DNA of 64,000 nt, taken from contig NZ_AULQ01000005.1 of NCBI RefSeq assembly GCF_000422365.1, forward strand, positions 186,001-250,000, given 5' to 3'. Positions 9,845-19,167 of the stretch are shown in pieces. The position numbers were made by a program, and so were the translations under genes. The notes beneath the pieces are model-generated. The model did no database searches. It had not been told where the DNA came from and saw nothing but the letters and a program-made list of their open reading frames with translations. This DNA is from Mesoflavibacter zeaxanthinifaciens DSM 18436. Lineage in GTDB: Bacteria > Bacteroidota > Bacteroidia > Flavobacteriales > Flavobacteriaceae. The stretch's first letter is position 1. Each line of letters opens with the position of its first letter.

Positions 9845-10546
9845 ATGAAAAAGACAATTAACAAGATTTCAATATTTAGTCTAACACTACTAATGTGTAT
9901 TGGACTTACCAACTGTAATGCAGTAAAAAATGCTAATAATAAACAAAAAGGTGCTGTTATTGGTGCAACAAGTGGCGCTGTTTTAGGTGCTATTATTGGT
10001 AATAATGTAGGAAAAGGCGGAAACGGAGAATTAGGAGCCGTAATTGGTGGTGTAGTTGGTGGTACTGCTGGAGTACTTATAGGAAAGAAAATGGATAAAC
10101 AAGCTCAAGAAATTGAGCAAGAAATACCAGGCGCAGAAGTAGAACGTGTGGACGATGGTATTGTTGTTACGTTTGATGAAAATAGTGGTGTCTATTTTGA
10201 TACTGAAAAGTATAACATAAACGCTGCTTCACAAGCTACATTAAACAAGCTTATAGGTGTATTTAAAGAATACCCAGATACTAATTTATTAGTCGTAGGT
10301 CATACAGATAGTTCTGGATCTGACGATTATAACATGACACTTTCTAAAAACCGTGCGTATGCAGTAACTAATTACTTAACTAGCAATGGAATTAGCAGCA
10401 CGAGATTAACAACAAATTGGTTTGGAGAAACACAACCAATGTATGATAATAGTACCGCCGAAGGACGTGCTAAAAATAGACGTGTAAATATTGCTATTTT
10501 ACCAAATGAAAAAATGATACAAGACGCGCAAAACGAGTCTAATTAA
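9845..10546 (+). CDS. OmpA-family lipoprotein with glycine-zipper segment
   Basis: The 233-residue protein has a type II signal peptide with lipobox LTNC near residue 24. A glycine-zipper region follows (GAVIGATSGAVLGAIIGNNV, then GAVIGGVVGGTAGVLIGKK). The C-terminal OmpA peptidoglycan-binding domain carries VVGHTDSSGSDDYNMTLSKN and AEGRAKNRRVNI, the D and R residues that contact diaminopimelate. It is likely an outer-membrane lipoprotein that anchors the membrane to peptidoglycan. It is co-directional with the lipocalin-like gene. Confidence 0.9.
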   Translation: MKKTINKISIFSLTLLMCIGLTNCNAVKNANNKQKGAVIGATSGAVLGAIIGNNVGKGGNGELGAVIGGVVGGTAGVLIGKKMDKQAQEIEQEIPGAEVERVDDGIVVTFDENSGVYFDTEKYNINAASQATLNKLIGVFKEYPDTNLLVVGHTDSSGSDDYNMTLSKNRAYAVTNYLTSNGISSTRLTTNWFGETQPMYDNSTAEGRAKNRRVNIAILPNEKMIQDAQNESN

Positions 10547-10563
10547 TAATTATTTGAATATAG

Positions 10564-10599
10564 AAAAAGAGGTATGAATTTTAAATTTCACCTCTTTTT
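10564..10599. terminator. Bidirectional intrinsic terminator
   Basis: AAAAAGAGGT (10564-10573) pairs with ACCTCTTTTT (10590-10599) across a 16-base AT-rich loop. A/T runs on both sides let it serve the plus-strand OmpA gene and the convergent minus-strand membrane gene, whose stop codon overlaps it. Confidence 0.8.
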
Positions 10600-11222
10600 T
10601 ATTTATATCGTATTCTAAAATATAAAGCAAGTGCTCTTATCATTAAAAAAGGGAAAATAATAAGTACAGACCCAAGCAAATTTGTTGGTGTAAACGTTTC
10701 TGGAAAATTACGCACAATAAAAAGCATAAGAATTACTCCTAAAATAATAGATACATGAAGCACTAACATATTAGGTGTAAAAGCACCAAAACTAACTTTA
10801 ACTGGTGTTTGTTTTATGTGTAACAATACACGTTCTATGGTCACAAATAATAGGTTAATATTAAAAAACCAGTTTCTAAAAAACAATACCTTCATGTTGG
10901 TAAGAATTAATACATCATTATTCCAATTTGCCATAAAACCAAAAAAGACAACAATAAAAATAAAATAACCCATCATTTGTATAATAGAACCAAATATGGA
11001 TGTTGTTTTATTGCTGGCAAGCACAGCATTTTTATTTCTTCTGAAAAAAATTCTATCAATAATTATTCTAATAAGCTCGTTCCACCAGAAAAATAAAATC
11101 ACATAAAACACGGTCGTTTGTCCGCTCCAAATGGATAAAGCTGTAAGCAATGTAAACACTAAAAAATCCCATTGGGAATAATATTTTAATGGTTTTTCTA
11201 AAATAGAAGAAAAGCTATTCAT
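10599..11222 (-). CDS. Multi-pass membrane protein of unknown function
   Basis: I do not recognise a family for this 207-residue protein. It has about five or six hydrophobic helices (for example FLVFTLLTALSIW, YFIFIVVFFGFMA, VSIILGVILMLFIV) and no signal peptide. It is the last gene of the 16014-to-10599 minus-strand cluster, 45 bases after the preceding gene, and ends in the bidirectional terminator. Confidence 0.7.
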   Translation of the reverse strand: MNSFSSILEKPLKYYSQWDFLVFTLLTALSIWSGQTTVFYVILFFWWNELIRIIIDRIFFRRNKNAVLASNKTTSIFGSIIQMMGYFIFIVVFFGFMANWNNDVLILTNMKVLFFRNWFFNINLLFVTIERVLLHIKQTPVKVSFGAFTPNMLVLHVSIILGVILMLFIVRNFPETFTPTNLLGSVLIIFPFLMIRALALYFRIRYK

Positions 11223-11267
11223 ATGATTTTATATTTATCCGGTTTATTGAAATATTATGAAAGATTT

Positions 11268-12281
11268 TTAACTGTTTAATTCATCTATACTAACGTCGTA
11301 CAATATGTTTACAAAAGTAGCTTTGTGTAAAAGTAAATTTTGATGTGCTTGTACTTTATTATAAATATGTTCTGACACATTAATAATACCATTACTGGTT
11401 TTAATTTGAAAAGCTGTAGAGTGTCTATTAGAAGTTGTCTTTAGCTTATCTATGACCTCAACCCTATTTATTGTTTTTAAATACCCATTTCGTTTAAACT
11501 TTGCGTATTGATTAATTTGAATTAAGACTTTAATTGAATAGTACACAAACGCAAAAATTAATGGCATTAGAAATATAAAAAGACCTTTCCATAGTACAAA
11601 AAGCAAGACTGTAATTGGTATTAGATATATTAGGTTTTTTCGTGTTTTTTTAAAAAATATTTTTTTGACTAATTCAATTTCCTTTTCTCTCAGAGGAAGA
11701 GACTTTTCTATATTATCAAAATTTTGCTTTCTTATTGTTGAATTATACGACTCTGTTGTTTCTGTATTTTTTTCTAAAACATTAAAGGCTAAAACTTCCT
11801 TTTTTTTGGGACTAACTTCTAGGTTAACTTTATCATTTATTTTAACCTGAGAAAACTGTTTATAATTAATACTGTGTTGTTTGTCTTCTATTGTAATGTA
11901 ATAATGTGTTTGTGTATTTTTACGTGAGGACCCATTTCTATGAGATCCACTACTATTATGTCGTGCAGAAGAAGACGTGTGTTTATTTATTCTCTTATCG
12001 GTGACAATGCCAGTATAGCAATGTTTTATACCTTTTTTTAAATCAATATAAGTACTCCAAAAAAAATACGATATAAATATCGAAAAAATTAAGGCGAAAA
12101 CTGAAAAAACAAAAACAGGAATCTTTCCCATTTTATCAGTAGATAACACAGAATTATAAATGACAAAAAAAATAGCACCTACAAAAACACCAAAAGCAAT
12201 AAGATAAACATATTGACGCTTTAGCTTTTTTCTATCTTTAACTGACAGCGGTTTGATTTCATATAAATTTTGAGATGTCAT
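11268..12281 (-). CDS. Membrane protein with Ser/His-rich linker, unknown function
   Basis: The 337-residue protein has two N-terminal membrane helices (YLIAFGVFVGAIFFVIY; VFVFSVFALIFSIFISYFF), a low-complexity linker rich in Ser, His and Asn near residues 101-125, and a beta-rich stretch (THYYITIEDKQHSINYKQF). Two more helices near 210-250 precede a C-terminal beta-rich tail. The pattern of membrane pair plus soluble beta domain recalls DUF3592-like proteins, but the match is too weak to assign. It starts 3 bases after the upstream secreted-protein stop. Confidence 0.65.
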   Translation of the reverse strand: MTSQNLYEIKPLSVKDRKKLKRQYVYLIAFGVFVGAIFFVIYNSVLSTDKMGKIPVFVFSVFALIFSIFISYFFWSTYIDLKKGIKHCYTGIVTDKRINKHTSSSARHNSSGSHRNGSSRKNTQTHYYITIEDKQHSINYKQFSQVKINDKVNLEVSPKKKEVLAFNVLEKNTETTESYNSTIRKQNFDNIEKSLPLREKEIELVKKIFFKKTRKNLIYLIPITVLLFVLWKGLFIFLMPLIFAFVYYSIKVLIQINQYAKFKRNGYLKTINRVEVIDKLKTTSNRHSTAFQIKTSNGIINVSEHIYNKVQAHQNLLLHKATFVNILYDVSIDELNS

Positions 12282-12284
12282 GTA

Positions 12285-13295
12285 TTATAATTGATTTAGA
12301 CTTTGGTGAATGTCCTTAAACTTTTCAAGCACTTTATCGTTAAGTTTAGTATCGCCAACAACGGTGCCGTTAGTTAAACTGGTTTTATAAAATTGGATAC
12401 TGGCAATGGTTTTTGTTTGTACATTAACATCTGCCTTAGCATAAGTTATTTTATTCTTTTGGTCATCTGTTACATAATCAAAAAAGACAATTTTAGAATC
12501 TTTTAATTTATCCTTGTATTTTGAGTAAAATTGTGCTGTTTGGTTAGAATAACTTCTTAAACTAAAAGGCAATTTATCCTTTGGTGCTTCTTCGTTAAAA
12601 CGCTTAATACCTTTTTGTAATTTATTGATAGCAAATTCATTTTCATTTAAGTCAAACTGCAATGTAAAATCGTTTAGATATGTTGTTACTAAAACATTTG
12701 AGTTTAGCGATACGTATGATGTAATTTCTTTTCCTTCAAGATAGAGATAATGGATATTTTGCTCTATTTCATTTTGATCTTTTTGAGTTTTAATGGCTTT
12801 GTAAAGATTTCCTTTGTTAGAATAAAAATAGGTAGTTTTAGAGTTGTTTATATCTGATATAATTTGGTGCAACTTATTGTTTTTATAATCGTAAACAATA
12901 TTATTAATATCTCCATTTTTATGAGTTATAGTTTCTTTAATTAGTTGTCCGCTGGTATTGTAAGTATAAGAGTGTTTTTTGTTTTTCTTGATGTTACTGT
13001 ACTTAAAAACTCGTTTATAAAGTCTGTCATTTTTGTAATAGCTTTTTGTTTTTTGCCAAGAATTGTCTTTTAAATTTTCAATATGGTAATCTTTTATAAA
13101 GCCATTTTTGTTAAATTGATATACAGCTGTCTTAATTGGCTCTTTATTTAGATTGTAGCTAATAGCTTCTACTCTTGTAACCTTTTGTGTAAAACCGTAA
13201 TCTATGTTACTTATATCAGGAAGTAATTGAGCAAAGCTAAGAGATTGGAAACCTAATAAAACTGTAGTAAATAGTATTTTATTTATTTTGTTCAT
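12285..13295 (-). CDS. Secreted protein with YD-like repeats, unknown function
   Basis: The 336-residue product has a signal peptide (MNKINKILFTTVLLGFQSLS, then FAQ). The mature N-terminal half contains degenerate Tyr-rich repeats (FNKNGFIKDYHI, YTYNTSGQLIKETITHKNG, YSNKGNLYKAIKT), similar to antiparallel-beta YD-type repeats and to the N-terminal half of the neighbouring MORN protein. No enzymatic motif is seen. It lies 19 bases downstream of the MORN gene and 3 bases upstream of the next gene, so it is very probably in the same transcript. Confidence 0.7.
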   Translation of the reverse strand: MNKINKILFTTVLLGFQSLSFAQLLPDISNIDYGFTQKVTRVEAISYNLNKEPIKTAVYQFNKNGFIKDYHIENLKDNSWQKTKSYYKNDRLYKRVFKYSNIKKNKKHSYTYNTSGQLIKETITHKNGDINNIVYDYKNNKLHQIISDINNSKTTYFYSNKGNLYKAIKTQKDQNEIEQNIHYLYLEGKEITSYVSLNSNVLVTTYLNDFTLQFDLNENEFAINKLQKGIKRFNEEAPKDKLPFSLRSYSNQTAQFYSKYKDKLKDSKIVFFDYVTDDQKNKITYAKADVNVQTKTIASIQFYKTSLTNGTVVGDTKLNDKVLEKFKDIHQSLNQL

Positions 13296-13314
13296 TATTA
13301 ATTATTTTCAGCAA

Positions 13315-15570
13315 TTAATATCTTGTTATTAAGGTACCATTAGACCAAATACCAGAACTATCTACTGTCCTTGATTTATTAAAAAACACACCAAAACCAT
13401 CTCTTTGACCATTAGTAAAACTACCAAAGTACCTTGTTCCTGATGTCTTATATGACTCATCACCTATTCCATTTGCTTTATCGTAATAATACTCTCCAAA
13501 ATAAGAAGTCCCATTTTTCCAGAAATAACTTCCGAAATAATGTTTTTTCCCGTTAGAGAAAAATCCACGATATGTGTCTCCGTTAGTAAAAAAATAGGTC
13601 CCAAAACCATCTTTGCAATTTCCTATACAATTATTAATCTTTCTGTTATCAAGATAGTTCTGTGATAATAAATTTCTTGTTCTTTTTCCTTCTTGATAAA
13701 AACCAACTTCTGTTATTTTTCCATTTTTTGAATAATAACCGTAACCGTTTTGTTTACCATTTTTCCACTGACCAAAGTATGTACTTCCTGTTTCGTACCA
13801 TTTGTATAGCCCATAACCTTCTCTTGATCCATTTACAAAGTTTCCTTCATAAAACCCTGATCCTTCATAAGTTTGCAGACCATAACCATTAGCTTTACCG
13901 TTTTTAAAAACTCCTTTAATTGTATAGGTTTGACCTTTATATTCTCCATAACCGTTATTACAATTACCAGAAACACAACCTACATTACTATTAGTGTTAA
14001 CATTAGTTGTTGTTGTATTTAAAGAAGGAGTTGTTTTTTTAATGTTTATGATTTCTAATTTTTTAGTCTTTTTATTTACTTTAATGGCTTTACCTGTAAC
14101 TTCGCCATTAATAAAACTTCCAAAATAAATATAATCTAAGGTTGATACATGACCATTTCCCGTTGGCTCTCCATTTATATTAAATTGCCCCACATAAAGT
14201 CTATTATTTGCTTTCCATTTTCTTGTTCCTACTTTGTATGGTTTTCCATTTTTAAAAAAGCCTATATAAGAATCTTGATTATTGTATATGATAGCCCCAT
14301 AACCGTCTACACAGTTACCTTGACATGAATTACCCACCTTTTCATTAAGATAATCTTGACCTAAGTTTGTTACTAATTTCCCATCTTGATAGATACCTGC
14401 TTCTGATGTAATATTATCCTTAGTTAGATAACCGTAACCTGCTATTTTATCGTTTTTCCATTCTCCGTAATAAATAGTATTAGATGCTTTCCATGTATAA
14501 ACACCATAGCCTTCTCTTTTTCCGTCATTAAAATTGCCAATATAATTATCGCCATTACTAAAAATTTGATTTGCATAACCGTTAGCTTGACCATTTTCAA
14601 AATATCCTGTAATAGTCATATCATCAAATTTGTATTCTCCGTATCCATTATTACAGTCTCCAGACATACAATTTGTAACTACATTAGAGTTATTTTTATG
14701 TTCTTGAATTTTACTTTCTATACCGTTGTAATACGTTATTTCTGTCTCATCCATAACCTTTTCAAATATTTTAGAATATTTTCTTCTAAAATTACCATAC
14801 TGGTCAAAACTCATATCCATAGCATTTTTTTTATACGCTTCGTGACCGTCTTTTGTAAATTCAAACACTTCCGGATTATTAAAAAAAGAAAAAGATTTAT
14901 AACGATTTAAAACACCTGGAGAGTAAATTCCTTTTTTAATTAGCTCTCCATCTTTGTAAGAGCTAGCATTAATTTTTAATTTATCACCATTAATTTCATA
15001 ACTTAATGTTATTAAATACTTACCATATTTAGATTCTTTTCTTTCTTCAGTTAATTGACCTTTTTGATTGTATTTAAATGTTATCAAATAATTTTGGCTA
15101 CCATCTGGATTAATAGTTTTAATAGATACTAATCGTTTATAATTATCGTAGTTAAACTGAGTCGTATAGTTGTTTTCTCTATTTACTTCTTTATAGATTA
15201 AACCATCTTTATTGTAAATAAAATCGGATATAGAAGTATATGTAACTTCATCTTTACTATTTATTGCAGTTTCTTTTAAAGATTTTATTATTCCAGAACT
15301 AGAATAAGAATATTCGTATTTTCTTCTAAAAGATTTACTTGGTCCAGAAGTTAGCTTTTTGGTTAAAAATCCGTCTTCATTAAAATCTAGATTTAGAGTT
15401 CTTTCTACAAAATCTAAAGAATAAGATTTTTTTACTTCTCCATTTAAATTGTAATGATTAAGTGTATAATATTCTGCAGCTGGATTAAGTGGCGCATTTT
15501 GCCAATCTATGATTTGTGAATTTGCTTTTACTACAAATAGTAAAATTAAACTTACTAATATATGTTTCAT
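13315..15570 (-). CDS. Secreted MORN-repeat protein with internal duplication
   Basis: The 751-residue product has a signal peptide ending KANSQ. Residues about 25-290 hold YD-like repeats (FNEDGFLTKK, YNYDNYKRLVSI-type units). From about 300 onward it is built of MORN repeats (GYGVYTWKASNTIYYGEWKN, NGYGYYSKNGKITEVGFYQ). The MORN region is a tandem duplication of roughly 215-230 residues: copy one starts CMSGDCNNGYGEYK near 300, copy two CVSGNCNNGYGEYK near 530, and each also contains a CxGNC motif (CQGNC, CIGNC). The paired cysteines could form disulfides outside the cytoplasm. MORN repeats bind partners or membranes in other systems; the role here is unknown. Confidence 0.85.
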   Translation of the reverse strand: MKHILVSLILLFVVKANSQIIDWQNAPLNPAAEYYTLNHYNLNGEVKKSYSLDFVERTLNLDFNEDGFLTKKLTSGPSKSFRRKYEYSYSSSGIIKSLKETAINSKDEVTYTSISDFIYNKDGLIYKEVNRENNYTTQFNYDNYKRLVSIKTINPDGSQNYLITFKYNQKGQLTEERKESKYGKYLITLSYEINGDKLKINASSYKDGELIKKGIYSPGVLNRYKSFSFFNNPEVFEFTKDGHEAYKKNAMDMSFDQYGNFRRKYSKIFEKVMDETEITYYNGIESKIQEHKNNSNVVTNCMSGDCNNGYGEYKFDDMTITGYFENGQANGYANQIFSNGDNYIGNFNDGKREGYGVYTWKASNTIYYGEWKNDKIAGYGYLTKDNITSEAGIYQDGKLVTNLGQDYLNEKVGNSCQGNCVDGYGAIIYNNQDSYIGFFKNGKPYKVGTRKWKANNRLYVGQFNINGEPTGNGHVSTLDYIYFGSFINGEVTGKAIKVNKKTKKLEIINIKKTTPSLNTTTTNVNTNSNVGCVSGNCNNGYGEYKGQTYTIKGVFKNGKANGYGLQTYEGSGFYEGNFVNGSREGYGLYKWYETGSTYFGQWKNGKQNGYGYYSKNGKITEVGFYQEGKRTRNLLSQNYLDNRKINNCIGNCKDGFGTYFFTNGDTYRGFFSNGKKHYFGSYFWKNGTSYFGEYYYDKANGIGDESYKTSGTRYFGSFTNGQRDGFGVFFNKSRTVDSSGIWSNGTLITRY

Positions 15571-15576
15571 CTTAAA

Positions 15577-16014
15577 TTATTTAGTAGTTACAAATTCTTC
15601 AGTAAAATTATCGTCCCATTTAAAGGCATTTACAATCCAACCGTTTTTACTTTTGTAATAGGTAAAGATTAAACGTACTGCTGTATTTTCATATTGGATT
15701 AAATATGTTTCGCGTTTTGCTATATCACTAATAGTTTCATCTTTCACTTTTAAATAATTAAAAGGCGCTCCAAAACGATCACTAATTATATTGGTATACT
15801 TTATAATTTTTTCTTTTAAAGTTTCTATCTCGTTTTCTGGTATTGGCCAATATGGCGTAAGGATTTGAAAAGCTTCATTTATTTTATTTTGCTTAAAAAG
15901 TGTAGTAACTTCTACAGACATTTGCTTAGTACCAGATACGTCTTTTAATAGCTTGGTTTGAGAAATTGTTTGGAAAGAAATAAAGCAGGTTAAGATTAAT
16001 AGTAAATGTTTCAT
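15577..16014 (-). CDS. Small secreted protein of unknown function
   Basis: The 145-residue product has a signal peptide (MKHLLLILTCFISFQTISQ), followed by an alpha/beta region with a C-terminal strand-rich segment (TYLIQYENTAVRLIFTYYKS, NGWIVNAFKWDD). That segment resembles small NTF2-like or DUF3887-type domains, but I cannot assign it. It is the first gene of the five-gene cluster, 6 bases upstream of the MORN gene, and has a -7 box upstream. Confidence 0.65.
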   Translation of the reverse strand: MKHLLLILTCFISFQTISQTKLLKDVSGTKQMSVEVTTLFKQNKINEAFQILTPYWPIPENEIETLKEKIIKYTNIISDRFGAPFNYLKVKDETISDIAKRETYLIQYENTAVRLIFTYYKSKNGWIVNAFKWDDNFTEEFVTTK

Positions 16015-16038
16015 TTTAAATGTAATTATGATTTAAAA

Positions 16039-16046
16039 CAAAACTA
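16039..16046 (-). promoter_or_regulatory. Bacteroidota -7 box (TAGTTTTG) of the MORN cluster
   Basis: The minus-strand reading TAGTTTTG matches TAnnTTTG, 24 bases upstream of the first cluster gene at 16014. It faces away from the tex promoter. Confidence 0.45.
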
Positions 16047-16105
16047 GGTTTAAAGAAGACTTAAAACTATACGATATATGACGTATTTTTGCTAATCATA
16101 ACATT

Positions 16106-16113
16106 TATATTTG
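16106..16113 (+). promoter_or_regulatory. Bacteroidota -7 box (TATATTTG) of tex
   Basis: TATATTTG followed by C lies 22 bases upstream of ATG 16136. A second TAnnTTTG match (TATTTTTG) sits at 16084-16091. Confidence 0.55.
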
Positions 16114-16135
16114 CCTTTCATTTTTTAAAGAAATT

Positions 16136-18259
16136 ATGCTTTTATTACAATACATCCAATCCAAAACTAACCTATCTGAAACCTCTATAAAAAACACCGT
16201 AAACCTTTTAAATCAAGATTGTACTGTACCATTTATTTCTAGATACCGTAAAGAGGCAACTGGTAATTTAGATGAAGTTGAAATTGGTGCAATTGTTAAA
16301 TATAAAGAAGAATTTGAAACGCTTGAAAAACGAAAAGCAACCATCTTAAAAGCATTAGAAGAGCAAGACGTTTTAACCAACGAATTAAAAGCGAAAATTG
16401 AAGCTTGCCAAGACAGTACAACACTTGAAGATTTATATTTACCCTACAAGAAAAGCCGAAAAACTAAAGCCGAAACTGCAAGAAAAAACGGATTAGAACC
16501 ATTAGCAAAAATCATAATGAGTCAAAATGCTAATGATGTAGAAAACATCGCAGTTAAGTACATAAAAGGTGAAGTAACATCTACCGAAGACGCTTTAGAA
16601 GGCGCAAGACATATTATTGCCGAATGGATTAACGAACGTGCCGATATTAGGACTAGTTTAAGACAACAATTAGAGCGTTATGCTATGATTTCCACGAAAG
16701 TGGTAAAAACAAAAAAAGATGATGAAGAAGCTCAAAAATTTAAAGATTATTTTGATTGGGAAGAAAGTCTAAATCGCATACCATCGCACAGATTATTAGC
16801 TATTCTTAGAGCCGAAAAAGAAGGCTTTATTCGAGTAAAAATTGAAGTTGATAATGATCGCGCTTTAGAACGTATAGACCGAAAAATTATAAAGTCGGAC
16901 AACGCTTGCGCCGATCAAATAGAAATAGCAATAACCGATGCTTACAAACGATTATTATTCCCATCGTTAAGTAACGAAGCGTTACAAAATGCCAAAGAAA
17001 AAGCAGATGACGAAGCGATAAACATCTTTGCCAAAAACTTAAAACAACTATTGTTAGGATCGCCTTTAGGCGAAAAACGTGTATTGGCTATAGATCCTGG
17101 TTTTAGAACTGGTTGTAAAGTAGTTTGTTTAGACGAAAAAGGAGATTTAAAACACAACGAAACTATTTATCCGCATGCGCCAAAAAACGACCAAATTGGT
17201 GCCTTAAAAAAGTTAAGTACGTTAACTGAAGCTTACCAAATAGAAGCTATAGCAATAGGTAACGGAACAGCATCTAGAGAAACCGAAGCTTTAGTAAGAA
17301 AAATTAGATTTAAAACCGATGTACAAGTTTTTGTGGTTAGCGAAGCTGGAGCTAGTATCTATTCAGCATCAAAAATTGCGCGAGAAGAATTCCCTAATTA
17401 CGATGTAACCGTTCGTGGTTCAGTTTCAATTGGTCGACGTCTTCAAGATCCTTTAGCCGAGCTAGTTAAGATTGATGCCAAATCTATTGGTGTTGGACAA
17501 TACCAACACGATGTAGACCAAAATAAATTGCAAAAGCAATTAGATGTTGTAGTAGAAAATTGTGTAAATGCAGTTGGTGTAAATATAAATACTGCAAGTA
17601 AAAGTTTATTAAGTTACGTGTCTGGTATTGGTCCAAAATTAGCAGAAAACATAGTAAACTATAGAAGCGAAAAAGGTGCTTTTTCTAGTAGAAAAGATAT
17701 TAAAAATGTACCAAGATTAGGCGATAAAGCATTTGAACAAGGCGCTGGTTTTTTAAGAATAAAAGATGGAGATAATCCGTTAGACGATTCTGCAGTACAT
17801 CCAGAAAGCTATGCTATTGTTACTAAAATGGCTAAAGACGAAGGCGTTTCGGTAAAAGAATTGATAGGTAATACCTCTACTTTAAAAAAGATTAATTTAA
17901 AAAAATATATTACAGAAGAAGTTGGTCTTTTAACTTTAGAAGACATTGTTAAAGAACTTGAAAAACCAGGTTTAGATATACGTGAGCAGGCAAAAGTTTT
18001 CACTTTTAATCAAAACATTAAAACGATTGAAGATTTACGCGAAGGACAATTATTACCTGGTATTGTAAATAATATTACTGCGTTTGGTTGCTTTGTAGAT
18101 GTTGGTATTAAAGAAAGTGGTTTAATACACGTCTCTAACTTATCAGACAGTTTTGTAAAAGATGTGAATGAGCACGTGCATTTACATCAACAGATTATTG
18201 TTAAGGTGTTAAGTGTTGATCTTCCGCGAAAGCGTATTCAACTAAAACTGCATAAATAG
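16136..18259 (+). CDS. tex: Tex-family RNA-binding transcriptional accessory protein
   Basis: The 707-residue protein has the Tex architecture: an N-terminal helical part (TVPFISRYRKEATGNLDEVE), a YqgF-like RNase-H fold (VLAIDPGFRTGCKVVCLD), a helix-hairpin-helix part (NINTASKSLLSYVSGIGPKL), and a C-terminal S1 domain (LPGIVNNITAFGCFVDVGIK ... RKRIQLKLHK). Tex proteins bind nucleic acid and affect transcription and virulence gene expression in other bacteria. The next gene starts at the very next base, so the two are translationally adjacent. Confidence 0.95.
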   Translation: MLLLQYIQSKTNLSETSIKNTVNLLNQDCTVPFISRYRKEATGNLDEVEIGAIVKYKEEFETLEKRKATILKALEEQDVLTNELKAKIEACQDSTTLEDLYLPYKKSRKTKAETARKNGLEPLAKIIMSQNANDVENIAVKYIKGEVTSTEDALEGARHIIAEWINERADIRTSLRQQLERYAMISTKVVKTKKDDEEAQKFKDYFDWEESLNRIPSHRLLAILRAEKEGFIRVKIEVDNDRALERIDRKIIKSDNACADQIEIAITDAYKRLLFPSLSNEALQNAKEKADDEAINIFAKNLKQLLLGSPLGEKRVLAIDPGFRTGCKVVCLDEKGDLKHNETIYPHAPKNDQIGALKKLSTLTEAYQIEAIAIGNGTASRETEALVRKIRFKTDVQVFVVSEAGASIYSASKIAREEFPNYDVTVRGSVSIGRRLQDPLAELVKIDAKSIGVGQYQHDVDQNKLQKQLDVVVENCVNAVGVNINTASKSLLSYVSGIGPKLAENIVNYRSEKGAFSSRKDIKNVPRLGDKAFEQGAGFLRIKDGDNPLDDSAVHPESYAIVTKMAKDEGVSVKELIGNTSTLKKINLKKYITEEVGLLTLEDIVKELEKPGLDIREQAKVFTFNQNIKTIEDLREGQLLPGIVNNITAFGCFVDVGIKESGLIHVSNLSDSFVKDVNEHVHLHQQIIVKVLSVDLPRKRIQLKLHK

Positions 18260-19165
18260 ATGTTGAAAATTGCTTATCATCCTATCTATTGTCATCCTTT
18301 ACCAGAAAGACATCGGTTTCCTATGTTGAAGTACGAGTTGCTTCCTGAGCAATTAATACATGAAGGGACTTGTACAGAAGATAACTTTTTTGAACCTGTT
18401 AGAATGCCCAATGAAAAACCGATTTTAGCGGTACACGACGCCGATTATTTTTATGATTTGCTAAATATTACCTTAGACCGGCGTGCTGCAAGAAAAATAG
18501 GCTTTCCATTAAGCGAGGTTTTAATTGAACGCGAAATTACCATTGCAGATGGCACTATAAAAGCTAGTGAGTACGCCTTAAAATATGGTATTGCTATGAA
18601 TATTGCTGGAGGCACACATCATGCATATACTAACCGTGGCGAAGCATTTTGCATGCTTAATGATCAAGCAATAGGCGCCAGATTTCTTTTAAATAATGGT
18701 TTAGCTAAAAAAATTTTAATCGTAGATTTAGATGTACACCAAGGTAATGGTACTGCAGAAATTTTTAATAATGACTCAGCTGTTTTTACCTTTTCTATGC
18801 ATGGAAAAAACAACTATCCTTTTAAAAAAGAACAAAGCGATTTAGATATTGAATTAGATAATAATATTGGAGATAGTGAGTATTTATCTATATTAAAAAA
18901 AGTGCTTCCGCAATTAATAGAAAAAGAACAACCCGATTTTATTTATTATTTATGTGGTGTAGATGTAATTGCTACCGATAAATTAGGTAAGCTAGGATTA
19001 ACCATTGATGGTTGCAAACAAAGAGATCAATTTGTTTTACAAACTTGTAAAGACCTTAATATTCCTGTAATGTGTAGTATGGGAGGCGGTTATAGTCCTG
19101 ATATTAAAGTAATTGTTGGCGCACATGCTAACACTTATAGATTAGCTCAAGATATCTTCTTTTAA
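18260..19165 (+). CDS. Histone deacetylase-family (AcuC/HDAC-like) amidohydrolase
   Basis: This 301-residue zinc amidohydrolase of the HDAC superfamily probably removes acetyl groups from proteins or small amines. Motifs include GGTHHAYTNRGEAFCMLND (the tandem His charge relay), DLDVHQGNGTAEIF with Asp and His zinc ligands, CGVDVIATDKLGKLGL with the second Asp ligand, and GGGYS near the C terminus. All expected metal ligands are present. It begins directly after the tex stop codon and is convergent with the gene at 19168. Confidence 0.9.
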   Translation: MLKIAYHPIYCHPLPERHRFPMLKYELLPEQLIHEGTCTEDNFFEPVRMPNEKPILAVHDADYFYDLLNITLDRRAARKIGFPLSEVLIEREITIADGTIKASEYALKYGIAMNIAGGTHHAYTNRGEAFCMLNDQAIGARFLLNNGLAKKILIVDLDVHQGNGTAEIFNNDSAVFTFSMHGKNNYPFKKEQSDLDIELDNNIGDSEYLSILKKVLPQLIEKEQPDFIYYLCGVDVIATDKLGKLGLTIDGCKQRDQFVLQTCKDLNIPVMCSMGGGYSPDIKVIVGAHANTYRLAQDIFF

Positions 19166-19167
19166 GA

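Noticed and set aside
14566-14910. Plus-strand open frame inside the MORN gene, as a small hydrophobic protein
   Set aside because: Its Ile/Phe/His-rich sequence is the complement of Asn/Lys/Tyr-rich repeats; there is no promoter or ribosome-binding context.
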